In this document: one piece after another, positions 30,946-41,523 of the stretch | Layout of the letters: each line of letters opens with the position of its first letter | Position numbering within the stretch: position 1 is the stretch's first letter | NCBI GenBank assembly: GCA_030220185.1 | Contig: JASPKZ010009651.1 | Coordinates: forward strand, 86,001 to 150,000 | Direction: 5' to 3' | DNA: 64,000 bases | Source: Diploptera punctata | Lineage: Eukaryota; Arthropoda; Insecta; Blattodea; Blaberidae | Made by a program: the position numbers and the translations under genes | Notes under the pieces: model-generated | Databases searched by the model: none | Told to the model about the DNA's origin: nothing | What the model saw: only the letters and a program-made list of their open reading frames with translations

Positions 30946-31512
30946 GACAATTTTAGAATAATTCTGTACTTCAATTTTGAGTATTTTCTTACATTGTGTA
31001 CTCTACTCGATGGTGATAATTTATGTTGTTTGCTACTTATATTTTGTTTCTGGTTTTACATAGATGCGTTTAAAGTTACAGCGGGTGAAGTCATATTTCC
31101 TACATCTTTCGGTGTTAAAAAATTGGAAATTCTGTAAGAAATTCGAGTAATGAATGTTCTAATGAAGATGTAGACGAAATAATCTAGCAATCTAAGCCTC
31201 AAAACTCTCAAAGTAATAGAGAATATATTTCAATAATTGTGTTTTTAAATAATGATTTTACTGAGTTGTTTACTAAAAAATGACCTATAATGTTGGTTAT
31301 AATATCGAACGGGGAGGATTTTTCTCGATCTTCAACCATTTCTTTTATAAAATTGAGGCTAGACCTATTACAACCATAGATAAAATAATAATAAACAGTT
31401 TGATGTTTCATTTTTTCTTCACTAGGGCACATTCTTTCAATATTGCGAACCTATTTGAAGAGTCCCCACGACAGATAACAACAAATAATATTAGGCCTAT
31501 AACATAACCACA

Positions 31513-32015
31513 TATTTCTGATTTGTTTTCAAACTTCGCCGTTTACATTAAATATATACATATTTTAAAATAGCCTCATAGGCTAGTGGTCAGCGTTTTT
31601 GACTATAGTTCATGGGGTCGCGCGTTCGATTCCCGGTCAAACCATGGGAATTTTTCCTGTGGTTGCCCATAGTATGGAATTTAGGTTACGTTTAGGTTAA
31701 GAACCCTCCTGGTGCTTCATTATAATTTATCATCCATCATATCATCGGGGTAACGTAACTCCGCCTTCCAGGTGCCCCAACCTAAGAAATGGATTACTAT
31801 TCCGCCAATGCCAGGGGAGAAAGCCAGAAATGTCACAGTAGACAACCTGATGGTATTAGAAAAAAAAATGGTTTTTGAGTAAACATCTTAATTTTATTTA
31901 TTAAACAGTCCTAACATATGACACTCTTGTTTTCTAAATCCTCTGGATAAATTCATTAATCACTTCATTACTTCGTAAATTTATCGATGATTTGGAAACC
32001 ACTCATGACATTTCT
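31513..32015 (+). mobile_element. Helentron-like element, copy C (5'-truncated, with nested SINE-3)
   Basis: From TTTGTTTTCAAACTTCGCCG to the decayed terminal hairpin at 31921-32014 this follows the sense order of copies A, B and D. The internal inverted repeat is degenerate (ATTAAACAGTCC). The 5' half of the element is missing. A SINE-3 at about 31566-31865 interrupts it. Confidence 0.65.
31566..31865 (+). mobile_element. SINE-3 copy (tRNA-derived)
   Basis: Starts AGCCTCATAGGCTAGTGGTC (A box within TAGGCTAGTGG) and has GCGTTCGATTCCCGGTC as B box. The body has GTTACGTTTAGGTTAAGAAC and ATCATCGGGGTAACGTAACT, shared with 59166-59412. It ends in an A-rich tail. Confidence 0.85.
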
Positions 32016-32299
32016 AATGAAAATGAGCTTGCACCACTTTAGCTATAACCCATCCACTTCTGATTGCAACTGCACTAAAGTTTTATATACGACCGTGTAT
32101 TATTGTGTGCCTTTATATTATGAAAGTTTGATTTTTTTTGAAATTATTATTTATACTGTTTTATTGTGCACTTTAAAAAAAAAGCCGTACGCAGAATCTG
32201 CGCAATGTAAGCACATTCCTCAGCAAGTCAAATTCATTTTCTGATTTTGCTGATTTACGGAACTTATCTTTCTTTTGTTAAGTAATTCGCATGTATTCA

Positions 32300-32500
32300 G
32301 TAACGTGCCTTAATTTAATTGGTTGAGGCTATAATCCGGAAGATCGTGATTTGGAATCCCATGATGTCAGGATTTTCAAACTGGTCTAAATCTTTCTGAT
32401 AGCACCAAATCCTTCGATTCGACCAAAAGTCTAACGGAAATGAGTAACAGATATAGGCCTACGTTCTGAGAAGGAAAAAAAAAATAAAATAATAAAAACT
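32300..32500 (+). mobile_element. SINE-1 copy, old and partial
   Basis: GAATCCCATGATGTCAGGAT, then CTAACGGAAATGAGTAACAG, follow the order of SINE-1 (B-box region, then body), with heavy divergence and an A-rich end. Confidence 0.55.
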
Positions 32501-32908
32501 ACCGCTAGAGGAAATTTTAAATTACGGCTTTCAGGTAAACCCCTACATCTAATGATCGAATTTCGCTTAATTTTTGGATAATGCCTCTTTCATCCTTATG
32601 TCAATTGTATATACCGTATATCATCTGGGAAAACAAAACTTGCGACCGAAGAGAGACATCCAATTTTTCGTTTCAGATGAATACCCACTCATAATAATCC
32701 GATTTTGGTGATTTACTAACTAGGCCTTACATTTCTTAATTTATTACTATATGCCGTTTTATCCCGAAAAAATTGCTTCTCCTACAGAGCCATAAATTAA
32801 ATTAAATATATGAAGGGCTTAGGGCAATAAAATGTTAAGCCACATATCGTTCTTTCATAGGAACAAGCATTTTAATGTTTCAAAAAATTATAAACACTAA
32901 TTGGGCAA
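32501..32908. other. Unassigned sequence
   Basis: AT-rich; nothing recognised. Confidence 0.35.
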
Positions 32909-33540
32909 TAAAACTAAATATATGGCCACACGTAGAAATACGTATAATGGAAATGGACAGCTAATGACAAATAAGGGAAATTTTGAGGAAATGCCTAGGA
33001 ACAATAATCATAAATAGTAATGAGATGCACAAAGAAATTAAACATAGGCTCAATTCTGGAAATGCGTGCTATTATGCATTAGAGAGACTCTTGATGTCCC
33101 AACTCCTTCCAAAAAACGTTAAACTGAAAGCATATAAAACTATTATTCTACCAGTTATATTATATAGATGCGAAACATGGACTCTTACTTTAAGGGAGGA
33201 AAGGAGATTACGAGTATATGAGAATAAAGTTCTTAGGAATTATTTTTGGACCAAAGGGAGATGAACAGACAGGTGAATGGAGAAGACTACGGTGGGCAGG
33301 ACATGTGGCACGAATCAGAAATGAAAGAAGTGCATAGAAGCTTCTTGTAGGAAAACCAGAGGGAAAACGCCCAGTTGGCAGACCAAGAATGAGGAGGGAG
33401 AATAACATTAAGTACGATTTGAGGAAAGTAGATTATACAGAGAATGATTGGAAAACATTAGCTCAGGATACGGATGTATGGAGAGCTTATGTCCGTGCGG
33501 CTATGAACCTACAGGTCCAATAGTGCCAGTGAGTTAGTTA
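32909..33540 (+). mobile_element. LINE-A 3' fragment with internal deletion
   Basis: Matches LINE-A copy 1 from the KTKYMVTRR region to the tail (GTGCCAGTGAGTTAGTTA). The coding piece at 33010-33264 reads NSNEMHKEIKHRLNSGNACYYALERLLMS with frameshifts around it. About 80 nt (the HNNELHGLYRKPDIIRTVKS segment) are deleted between GAGAAGACTAC and GGTGGGCAGG. 5'-truncated, not functional. Confidence 0.9.
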
Positions 33541-33737
33541 ATTGGGCAGTATTGCTGTTAATACATTGTGTTTGTATATGTTTTAGCTCATCACTGGCGC
33601 ACGTACAAATGACTTTAAGGATATTTCAATATATTTATTTGCTATCATTGTTATAAACAACATTTCTTAACAGAATGTGGCTTACCATGTTACTGTCCTA
33701 AAAGCCCTTCATATATACCCATACACACAGACATACA
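33541..33737. other. Unassigned sequence
   Basis: Short unassigned spacer between a LINE-A tail and a microsatellite. Confidence 0.3.
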
Positions 33738-33792
33738 CAACACACAACATACAACACACACACACACACACACACACCACATATATATATAT

Positions 33793-33824
<32 letters not shown>

Positions 33825-33826
33825 GG
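33738..33826. repeat. (AC)n/(AT)n compound microsatellite
   Basis: AC-rich repeats to about 33780 followed by ATAT repeats to 33826. Confidence 0.9.
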
Positions 33827-33844
33827 TATAATAAGAAAAATAAA

Positions 33845-33914
33845 TGCCTGGACGGGATTCGAACCCGGAACTCTGAGTCTGTTCCTCAGCGTGTTATCTT
33901 TACACCACCAGGCG
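33845..33914 (-). repeat. tRNA-like sequence, cloverleaf partly intact
   Basis: On the minus strand the 5' (CGCCTGG) and 3' (CCAGGCA) acceptor halves pair at six of seven positions. A GTGT/ACAC D stem, a CTGAG/CTCAG anticodon stem and a CGGG-TTCGAAT-CCCG T arm are present. The D loop (AAAGATA) lacks the GG of real tRNAs and the base 5' of the putative anticodon is not U. I take it for a tRNA-derived SINE head or tRNA pseudogene. No known SINE body follows. Confidence 0.55.
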
Positions 33915-33926
33915 AATCCAATTCAA

Positions 33927-34854
33927 ACACTTATTTTTCTTAAATATGTATTATATTCTCCATTATTACTAGATATCGCGAGAACTCGGTCTTCATTGCC
34001 ATCTAGTAGCTGACTATAACAAGTAAACAAATTAAAGAGAAATATATATATATATATATATATATAATTATATGAGAACAACTTCAATAGCTAGTGAAGT
34101 CTTGCTCTCTTTGTCAATGGTACCTAAATCATCGAAAAAAATAATATCTACCCCAAGTAAGAAAAGTAGTCCTTTCTTTTACTTTGTTGTTTTTAAACAA
34201 ATTAGGACACAAAAGGACATAAGCTTGTTGTTTTCCATATTGATTTATCTGTAACCCCCACAAGAATGGAATATGACTTTTTTTTTTAATAATTCTGTAT
34301 TTTGCAAGTTGACAAATAATGGAAATACATTCATAATATATAAAGTGATCTTCGACTTCTCATATAGTTCTACATTCAACAAAACCGTTGTTATTTATTT
34401 TTCAATCATAATTTTACTCCGTTGAAATGCATTACATTTTAAAGAAGCTTCGTGTGTACACACCATTTGAAAGCAGCAGTTTTCTTTGCCCGATCATCAA
34501 AATTTATTACACTATGAACAAAGAAAACAACTTAAAACTTTACACCAACAAGCTTCTATAGAGAATAAACGTGTAATGTTACAATCCTACGGAAAAGTTG
34601 GTGTAATAGAGGCTACACCTGTAACTTTATAGGAATATACTATAAATCGAGACAATAGTTATTTACAAGGATATAAATACATTTAGAAATATTCACAAAC
34701 ACTATAATTTATTGTAACGTAGATTATTAATTTTAATTATCTTTAACTTCATTCTATTGTTAGATCTTATTTTTATTATTGTTCAGTTTTGTTCAGTTAA
34801 TCGTTTATTACGAGTATATAGCAATTTTGTGATTTTTGTATTTTAATGTAACAT
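33927..34854. other. Unassigned AT-rich sequence
   Basis: Includes an (AT)n microsatellite at about 34042-34066; nothing else recognised. Confidence 0.4.
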
Positions 34855-34930
34855 ATGTCTGTACTGGTGAGTGGAAGAGAAGGCCATGACCTTAACTCAA
34901 TCAGGCTAAATGAATAATTATAATTAAAAA
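34855..34930 (+). mobile_element. LINE-E 3' tail remnant
   Basis: GTGAGTGGAAGAGAAGGCC followed by CCTTAACTCAATCAGGCTAA and an AAT-rich end matches the last 80 nt of the LINE-E copies. Confidence 0.65.
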
Positions 34931-35023
34931 AATAAATTAATATCTGTTGGAATCTGCATTAGGCCTATACAAGCATTACGCTTTCAACGTAAGCTGTATA
35001 TTTACATGTGAAAAAAAATACTA

Positions 35024-35562
35024 CAGGGCTATTCAGAAAGAAGGAACAGACCTCAAACATTTATTTCTTCCAAACTAAAAAAAAAAATAGAAACACAATT
35101 CCAATATTCCTGGGAAGAGAAACGTTCAAATTTTACTATTTTTATGCATTCAATATGAGCACCATGCGTTACACGACAAATATGAAAATGATGACTCATT
35201 TCTTGCCACATACGAATTCACAGCTTCAACAATTTGATGTCGCTGATTTTCAAGAGTGTCAGGCATAGGGGGATCAAAACACGGTCCTTTTACATAAACT
35301 CACAGATAAAATCACACGGGGTTAGGTCTGGTGACCTGGGAGGCCACGGCGACGAAATTTATCTTCTGCTTATCCTCTTCCAATCCAACGTCCTGGAATC
35401 GTGTTATTCAGATAACGTCGGACGTCGTTAGAGAAATGCGGCCGTGATCGGAACTTCAAACTTTTCTCTTTCCAGGAACGATGAAATAGCGTTTCTATTT
35501 TTTTTTGTAGTTTGGAAGAAATAAATTATTGAAGTCTGTTCCTTCTTCTCTGAATAGCCATG
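35024..35562 (-). mobile_element. Tc1/mariner-superfamily transposon, internally deleted, 539 bp
   Basis: The ends are inverted repeats of about 70 bp (CAGGGCTATTCAG... and its inverse ...CTGAATAGCCATG) flanked by TA at 35022-35023 and 35563-35564. Only the 3' part of a transposase remains inside. The terminal A-runs and the AAACGTT/AAACGC blocks belong to the repeats. Confidence 0.85.
35105..35440 (-). pseudogene. Transposase C-terminal remnant inside the 539-bp transposon
   Basis: The minus strand reads, across frameshifts, TIPGRWIGRG, then WPPRSPDLTPCDF, then KDRVFDPPMPDTLENQRHQI and AVNSYVARNE. The SPDLTPCDF motif is the third catalytic block of mariner-type transposases that use Asp instead of Glu. 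The first two catalytic residues are absent, deleted with the 5' part of the gene. Confidence 0.8.
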
Positions 35563-35611
35563 TATAGTGCTTAGTACTGTAAAATTATTATATATTATGT
35601 CGGAAATTGTG

Positions 35612-35905
35612 AGCTCGCCTCAATGTAATTTGTTAAAGCTATAATCCGTTAAGATCCTGACCTCAAATACCATGATAATAGGAATTTTGAATTTGTTTAA
35701 AACCTTCTGGTGGCACCGCAGCCTTGAGGTTGATCAAACCTCGAACGGAAATAAATACCATACATATGTTTCTGAGATGAAAGCAATAGTTACACAGGGC
35801 TGATAACCAGGGTGAAATATCGTGCCAATTGTCTGGAAAGTTAGAAGCCGTAAGTCCTACAACACCAAGAGCCTTGTAAGGTCTGTAATGAGATTTTATG
35901 TTTTG
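35612..35905 (+). mobile_element. SINE-1 copy, old
   Basis: Follows the SINE-1 order: ACCTTCTGGTGGCACCGCAG, AACGGAAATAAATACCATAC, ACACAGGGCTGATAACC and ACACCAAGAGCCTTGTAAGG. The head is strongly mutated. Confidence 0.65.
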
Positions 35906-36012
35906 TGATAATTAAACATTAACATAGCGTACATATATAACAGGATTAGAAAATTAAATATTTTGATAAAAATAAAGAATAATTAGAATTAGAAAACAAT
36001 CCAGCAATTATC

Positions 36013-36765
36013 GTAAGTAATGCCATGAGTGATTTCCAAATTATCGATAAATTCACGACTCACGAAGTGAGGAGTGAATTTATCTAGAGAATTTGGAAAT
36101 GAAGAGTGTCATTTGTTAGGACTATTTAACAAATAAAATTAAGCTGTTTACTCACAAATCATCATTTAAACATTGTTATTTTAAAATATTTATATATTTA
36201 ATGTAAACGGCGATGTTAGAAAACAAATGAGAAATGATTGGTACGCTTCATTTGCTTCTTTTGTTTATCACTGCAATCAGATCATATTATTTATTGCCAA
36301 AGGAACGCAATATTGTAAGAATGCACTCTAGTGGAGAAATAATGAAACACATCAAACTGTATATTAATTCATTTCTGATGTTCTATGATGTAAATACAAT
36401 GATATTTTTCTGGAATGTTATTACCTGGGAAAAAAATACATTTAAGAAAGGGCAAACAGTGGTTTCTCATTTTTTTTGGCGGTATAATCAATTGCTAGAA
36501 ATGGTTTTATATTAACTCCCGCATACGCTATGTGTTGACATTCATGCACTATATACACAATCTGGTAGCCGTATTTGTTGTGGAATCAGTCACTGCAAAA
36601 TAATGATATGACCTATTCAGAATGTTAAAATGGAGATGCTTTCTTTATTATGACAAACTTTAGTTGGTAAATTCTAGGTGAAACACGACTGTGATTGGTT
36701 GTAAATAAAAATCATTGAAATGTGATTGGTCATTGACTCCCATTTGGGGCATGAGTTAAATAGTC
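36013..36765 (-). mobile_element. Helentron-like element, copy B
   Basis: A complete copy of the family seen at 1911. The hairpin end lies at 36019-36113, the internal inverted repeat GACTATTTAAC just after it, and the 5' terminus GTTAAATAGTC (inverse) at 36755-36765. It is similar to copy A along its length, and differs most where copy A has small deletions. No coding capacity is visible. Confidence 0.65.
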
Positions 36766-37153
36766 ACTATATACACACACACACAAACTAGTACAACTCA
36801 AACAAATATTCCAATTCAAATCAATCTTCTCAAAAAAAGGAAAAAAACAATATAAAAATATAAAACTGAAATAAACATAGTCGCAAAATAATAAAGGTAT
36901 TAAAAAAAGATTTGACCTCATTTTCAAAATGTGTCTTGTCGTCCAACTTGCATCCAAACTGACTTTTAGAGCGTCTTTATTCTACCTATATAAAATTGTC
37001 ACCATTTAGCTGCTGTGCATCCTTCAAGTCACCATAAAGCAGTGTTAACCGTTAATCGTAATCAAACTGAATAATTTATATGAAAAATAGTGACTTAAGA
37101 GGTTCTTCCTAAAAATCTATGAAAATGGACAGATGTTTTGAAAATAGCTTTCA
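36766..37153. other. Unassigned sequence
   Basis: Starts with an AC-rich repeat at about 36770-36786; nothing else recognised. Confidence 0.35.
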
Positions 37154-37496
37154 ACACAATATTAACTAGTAAGTAAGTAAAGTAAAGTGATCCCACAACA
37201 GACCCGGAGACCCTTGGGGTAGTGGGAGGTTAAGGCTCCCACTTTTTCAAGACAATCGGCACTTTTATGTCAGCCGGGTTGTCAGCCCTGCGTGACGGCC
37301 GCCTTTACCCCAGAACAAGCGTCTGGTACTCATTTCAGTTAGAGGCTGAGTCGACCCCAGGGCCATAGTGCCGCCAGAGGGTTTGGGTCAGTTTAAAAAT
37401 CCTGACCCCAACTGGACTTGAACCCTCGACCCTCCGGCTTGTAGCACAGTGCCTTAACCACTACGCTACGGCGTGCCCCCCACACAATATTAACTA
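37154..37496. repeat. 15-bp target-site duplication of a SINE-1
   Basis: ACACAATATTAACTA occurs at 37154-37168 and 37482-37496, precisely flanking the SINE-1. Confidence 0.95.
37169..37481 (-). mobile_element. SINE-1 copy, well preserved
   Basis: The sense (minus) strand runs from the tRNA-like head (GGCACGCCGTAGCGTAGTGG) through the B box (GGTTCAAGTCC) to a tail reading CTTTACTTTACTTACTTACT. The preserved 15-bp duplication and complete head and tail make it the best reference copy of SINE-1 in this window. Confidence 0.93.
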
Positions 37497-37548
37497 CTGT
37501 ATAAAATCACAGTTTAATCACCATTTTTCAATCTTCAGCGCCTATATA

Positions 37549-38061
37549 CAAGATGTAACATGGCCTCACCGAGAAAATGATAGGGGATGATAGGCCATGC
37601 AGAGAGGATCATTTTTTGTGAAGGAACATATAGTCGCAAACACGTCGTTTATGAGTCGTGTGAAGATGAAGATGTTCACCCATAGGGTAGGAATTAAATA
37701 CAAACAATTGTGCACGTAGGCCCTATCATTTTATTGAAAAATACACGTTTTTACCATAAGTGTTCAAAGACTCGACCCTGTGCCTCATTGCATGATATTG
37801 ACAATAACAATATCGTCGCAGCAACGATCGGCCAGCACGGCCGATCATGGCAGGATTATTTTTGACGTTGTCAAAACACTTATTGTATTTTTCAATAAAA
37901 TGATACGTGTACAATTGTTGGTATTCAATTCAGACCCTTACGAGTGAATACATTCATCTGCGCATAACTCATAAACGACGTGTTTGGGACTGTTCCTTCA
38001 CAAAAAAATGATCCTCTCTGCATGGCCTATCATTTTGTCGGTGAGGTCCTGTTACACCCTG
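37549..38061. mobile_element. 513-bp MITE with about 200-bp inverted repeats
   Basis: Starts CAAGATGTAACATGGCCTCA and ends with the inverse of CAGGGTGTAACAGGACCTCA. The arms match over about 200 bp (shared CATGCAGAGAGGATCATTTT, AACACGTCGTTTATGAGT and ATCATTTTATTGAAAAATAC), with a unique centre near 37770-37860. TATA flanks both ends, compatible with a TA target. No transposase is encoded. Confidence 0.88.
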
Positions 38062-38076
38062 TATATACTGCATATG

Positions 38077-38698
38077 CTAGTTAATACCCGACGTGCGCTG
38101 CTACACCTAAATAAATTATGTGTTTTTGCATTTAGTTGAATGGGTAAAAGGAAAATAAATAAATAAATTTATATCATTATTTTTAGATACCCCGTGCTGA
38201 TTACCCGGCGTTGCCCGGGAATCTACACATCCTGATGTACTTGGCACAAATTCGTTATTTTGAATTATCTATAAAATAATACCAGCCGTGCGCTGCTATG
38301 CTTGCCCGGGAATCTACTAATCCCGATCTTCTTGGCATAAATGAAAGACAAAATTGGTTATTGTGAGTTATGTGTAAAAGATAAACATATGCTGTCGCGA
38401 ACTTTTTTGTAGGGTTTTTTGAGATATTCAAATCTGTGTATATTAATGTTGTGTATTTGCTATGGTTTAGGCACCGTAAGCCATATTCTGGGAAAAAAGG
38501 GACCTTTTCACGTTTTTCACTACAAAGGGTGTTTTTAAGGGTGTAGGAGTTGACTATCTCAACTCTCTTATACCATATGTTCATCCCGGGAATCTCCTGA
38601 ACATTTTGCAAAAAATACAATCACATCGGATCAACGGTATGGCCGCGCATAAAGTACGAAAGAACAAACAAACAAACATTCATTTTTTATATATTAGA
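38077..38698 (-). mobile_element. Helitron family 1, copy 1 (non-autonomous)
   Basis: Minus-strand 5' end TCTAATATATAAAAAATG follows an A; the 3' end is a GCGT...ACGC hairpin-capable stretch followed by GGGTATTAACTAG. TC...CTAG ends without target duplication are the Helitron hallmark. The internal unit TGATTACCCGGCGTTGCCCG occurs once. The base after CTAG is C rather than the usual T. No Rep/helicase is encoded. Confidence 0.75.
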
Positions 38699-38699
38699 T

Positions 38700-39154
38700 A
38701 TTACTGAACGTCTTGTGTGATTCTGCGAGTCTGTCCTTTATAGACTCAAAAACTATTGAACCGATTTGAATGGGATTTTACCATCATTTAGAGATTTTTT
38801 GCGACAACTAACGTACAAAACATGTTACCGTACTTTAATAAGGGCCAGAGCTTAAAAAAAGGCATCGACGCACTAAAAAAACTGCTTTTTAGACAGTTGA
38901 ATGGCTTACGCTCTCAACGTAACAAATGCACCAAATTAACGTATAGAGAATTTAATATTTCAAACAATTCTAGAAAAGAGTCTTTTACTGATAATTCACA
39001 ATAATCATTTTTGTCTTTCAAAATTATATCGAAAGTAAGGATTTGATTACAAAGACTTTTCCAGTAAAATATTAATTATTCTTTGGGCAGGCCTACATTT
39101 TAATAAATTGTTTAAATTATTTTTGCACGCGAACAACGTCGCGGGTACCTCTAG
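38700..39154 (+). mobile_element. Helitron family 2, 3' end on plus strand
   Basis: Ends CGCGAACAACGTCGCGGGTA then CCTCTAG, followed by T. CGCGA/TCGCG forms a 5-bp hairpin with a 6-nt loop about 9 nt before CTAG, the canonical Helitron 3' end. The interior starts near CTGAACGTCTTGTGTGATTC and contains TTGAACCGATTTGAATGGGA. The 5' TC end is not resolved because it abuts copy 1 of family 1. Confidence 0.7.
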
Positions 39155-39171
39155 TATTACATATAGTAAAG

Positions 39172-39480
39172 GAGATCTCGGGGCAATGTCGCTACCTGGT
39201 AGACAGCGAGCCCGGTTCGATCCCCGGTCGGGACAAGCTTCCTGGGTAATTTTTTTCTTTAGAGGTTTTTCCTCAGCTTTAAGATAAATGTCAGGTAATT
39301 TTTAAACCCATACTGTCCCCGAATAATAGCTGGCCATCCTAATCACCATATTCGCCATGTTTAGTATGAATGTGTGTGATGATGTATTTCATCTTCATGT
39401 AGTGTTTTCTCGAAAAGGATACAACATCGAGCTGATCACTCATTAGGGAAAGTCTTCCATGACTTTATGTGACCAAAAAA
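39172..39480 (+). mobile_element. SINE-2 copy, old
   Basis: Diverged from the other copies but co-linear: GTTCGATCCCCGGTCGGGAC (B box), GTTTTTCCTCAGCTTTAAG, TAAATGTCAGG and CTGTCCCCGAATAATAGCTG. Confidence 0.75.
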
Positions 39481-39699
39481 GTATGTGAATGTGTTTAGTT
39501 TAAAACCCCTCTCCCGACAAGTCATGCCACTGTAACGCCTGGGTAGCATGTGACATGTAATGCATACCTATAAGGTGAGAGTATAAAGTAAGTTAATGGA
39601 ATTGAAAAACTATATATAGGCCTATACAGTAAAGAAAGAAATTAAGTAGTCAATTGTTTTGATCTCTACTTGATGAAAATCCATGATATATTAAATAAA

Positions 39700-40510
39700 A
39701 CTATTAAAGTTTTGTATGATTTCCCAACAGGCAACATATTTTTGCTGATATTATAATTTGTTGATGATCAACTGGTTTTAGCGCAAGACAAATTTGATAT
39801 GGAATTCACGATAAAAATGTTGAAAAACACATATGAATCATAGGGTCTCACAGTAAATTTACAAAAAATAGAATATTTGGCAATAAATAGCAATGAAAGG
39901 GATAATTTAATATTGGAAGAAGGGATTCAAATAAAGCAAGTGACACAAACTAAATATTTGGGAATAATTATGGATAACATTCAAGGTATAGGCAAAGAGA
40001 ACATAAAGCATAGAATTGAATTGAGTAGTAAAATACTATCATCGTTAAATTCCATATGGTGGGATAAGCATATTTGGAAAGACACAAAAAATATGTTGGT
40101 AAAACATTGGTGGAATCTGTTGCAATGTATGGAAGTGAGGTATGGACAATCAGTAAGTACTACAAGAATATACTAATAGCTCTAAACATGGATTATTAAT
40201 GCAGAAGTGCCAGAAAGTCTCTAGAACATGTCACATATAAGGAAATTAGAAACATGATGGAAGCAGAAGAAATCATAATTAAAATAATTGAGGAGAAGGA
40301 ATTAAAGTGGTTAGGACATATTTTAAGAATGGAAGATGAGAGATGGCCGAAGCAACTATATCAATGACAACCGACCAGGAAGAAGAAAAGAGGGAGAGCA
40401 AAAATAACATAGAAGGAAAACACGAAGACAGTAATGCAAAGCAAGAGGGCTAAGCATTGAAGATGAACTAGATCGTAGGCTTTGGAGATTTGGCACGGCA
40501 AGACAGCAGT
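39700..40510 (+). pseudogene. LINE-D-type remnant, RT palm to C-terminus
   Basis: The plus strand, across many frameshifts, contains a decayed LVDDQLVLAQD (from the FADDQ block), LKNTYES.GLTVNLQK, TKYLGIIMDN, a decayed CMEVRYGQS (from YGSE.W), and LKWLGHILRMEDERWPKQLY. The order and motifs match LINE-D at 59440-60390. A degraded, 5'-truncated copy. Confidence 0.75.
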
Positions 40511-40533
40511 AGCTGTAAAATCCCGAAAATATA

Positions 40534-40652
40534 TATATGATTTTCATAAATATATTTAATTTAACATTTGTAAGAGCTGTTTCAACACACTGTATCTTCA
40601 TCAGACGAATGTCATAAATACAAATAAAATTCCTATTTATGAAAATCATATA
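40534..40652. repeat. 119-bp segment with perfect 19-bp inverted ends
   Basis: TATATGATTTTCATAAATA at 40534-40552 and its exact reverse complement at 40634-40652. The loop on the minus strand contains CTGATGA and GAAAC separated by 14 nt. Could be a small MITE; see findings for the ribozyme-like core. Confidence 0.65.
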
Positions 40653-41188
40653 AAACTTCGACAGTCCTATTTATTAAACAAACAATTTAAGGTTGATTCG
40701 ACTAGCAGAAAATTAGAATTGCCAATTGATAGAATGAACCACAAATTGTATAATCCTAATAAAATACATTTTTTAACGTGAAATTGTCTGTTTTCATTCT
40801 GTAATGGAGTAAGTAGTGATGATACGAGTATCCGTAACATTTTCATTGATTACCATCACTTGTATACTTGTCAAATTATGATTTCCATTATTTATTTGTA
40901 CTATACAAAAAACCAGGCAATTAAAAACAGTATGTTTAATGATAATACAAACAATAATCCATATTACATTAAAAACAATATTTAAATAGCCTTTATTCAT
41001 TGCTATATCACAAGTTGCGACGAATTTTATGAACATTACAGTACATGGTATTCTGATGTTCAATTTTACAATGTAATTAGTATTTTATTTAACGACGCTC
41101 TTTAACAACTCAAGTCTTTGGTGTCGTAATTAATATCTGGCTTAAAAAAGGTGGACATATTTACTAAGAAGCCTTTATTTTTCAGAAT
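40653..41188. other. Unassigned AT-rich sequence
   Basis: No gene or recurrent element recognised. Confidence 0.35.
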
Positions 41189-41201
41189 TAAAGTTCTATT
41201 A

Positions 41202-41510
41202 ATTGTAATAGTAAAGCGATCCCACTACAGGCATCAGGAGGCTCTCGAGATTGTAGGAGGTTAAGGCTCCCACTTTTTCAAGAAAATCGGCACTTGATGT
41301 CAGCCGGGTTGTCAATCCTGCGTGTCGTCCGCCTTTACCCCCAGAACAAGCGTATGGTACTCATTTCCGTTAGAGGCTGATTCGACGCCAGGGCCATAAT
41401 GCCGCCAAAAGGTTGGGTCAGTTTAAAAATCCTGACCCCACCGGGACTCGAACCCTCGACCTTCCGGCTTGTAGTGCAGTGCCTTAACCACAATGCTACG
41501 GCGTGTCCCC
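41202..41510 (-). mobile_element. SINE-1 copy with target duplication
   Basis: The head and B box are on the minus strand near 41505-41440. The body is nearly identical to 37169-37481. Flanking TAAAGTTCTATTA (41189-41201) and TAAAGTTTTATTA (41511-41523) form a 13-bp duplication with one mismatch. Confidence 0.92.
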
Positions 41511-41523
41511 TAAAGTTTTATTA

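Noticed and set aside
33845..33914. Functional tRNA gene
   Set aside because: The D loop lacks the GG pair and the anticodon loop lacks the invariant U.
37169..37190. SINE-1 and LINE-A sharing a 3' tail as a parasite/partner pair
   Set aside because: The SINE tail is (TTAC)n on its own sense strand and the LINE tail is (GTAA)n; they are complementary, not the same.
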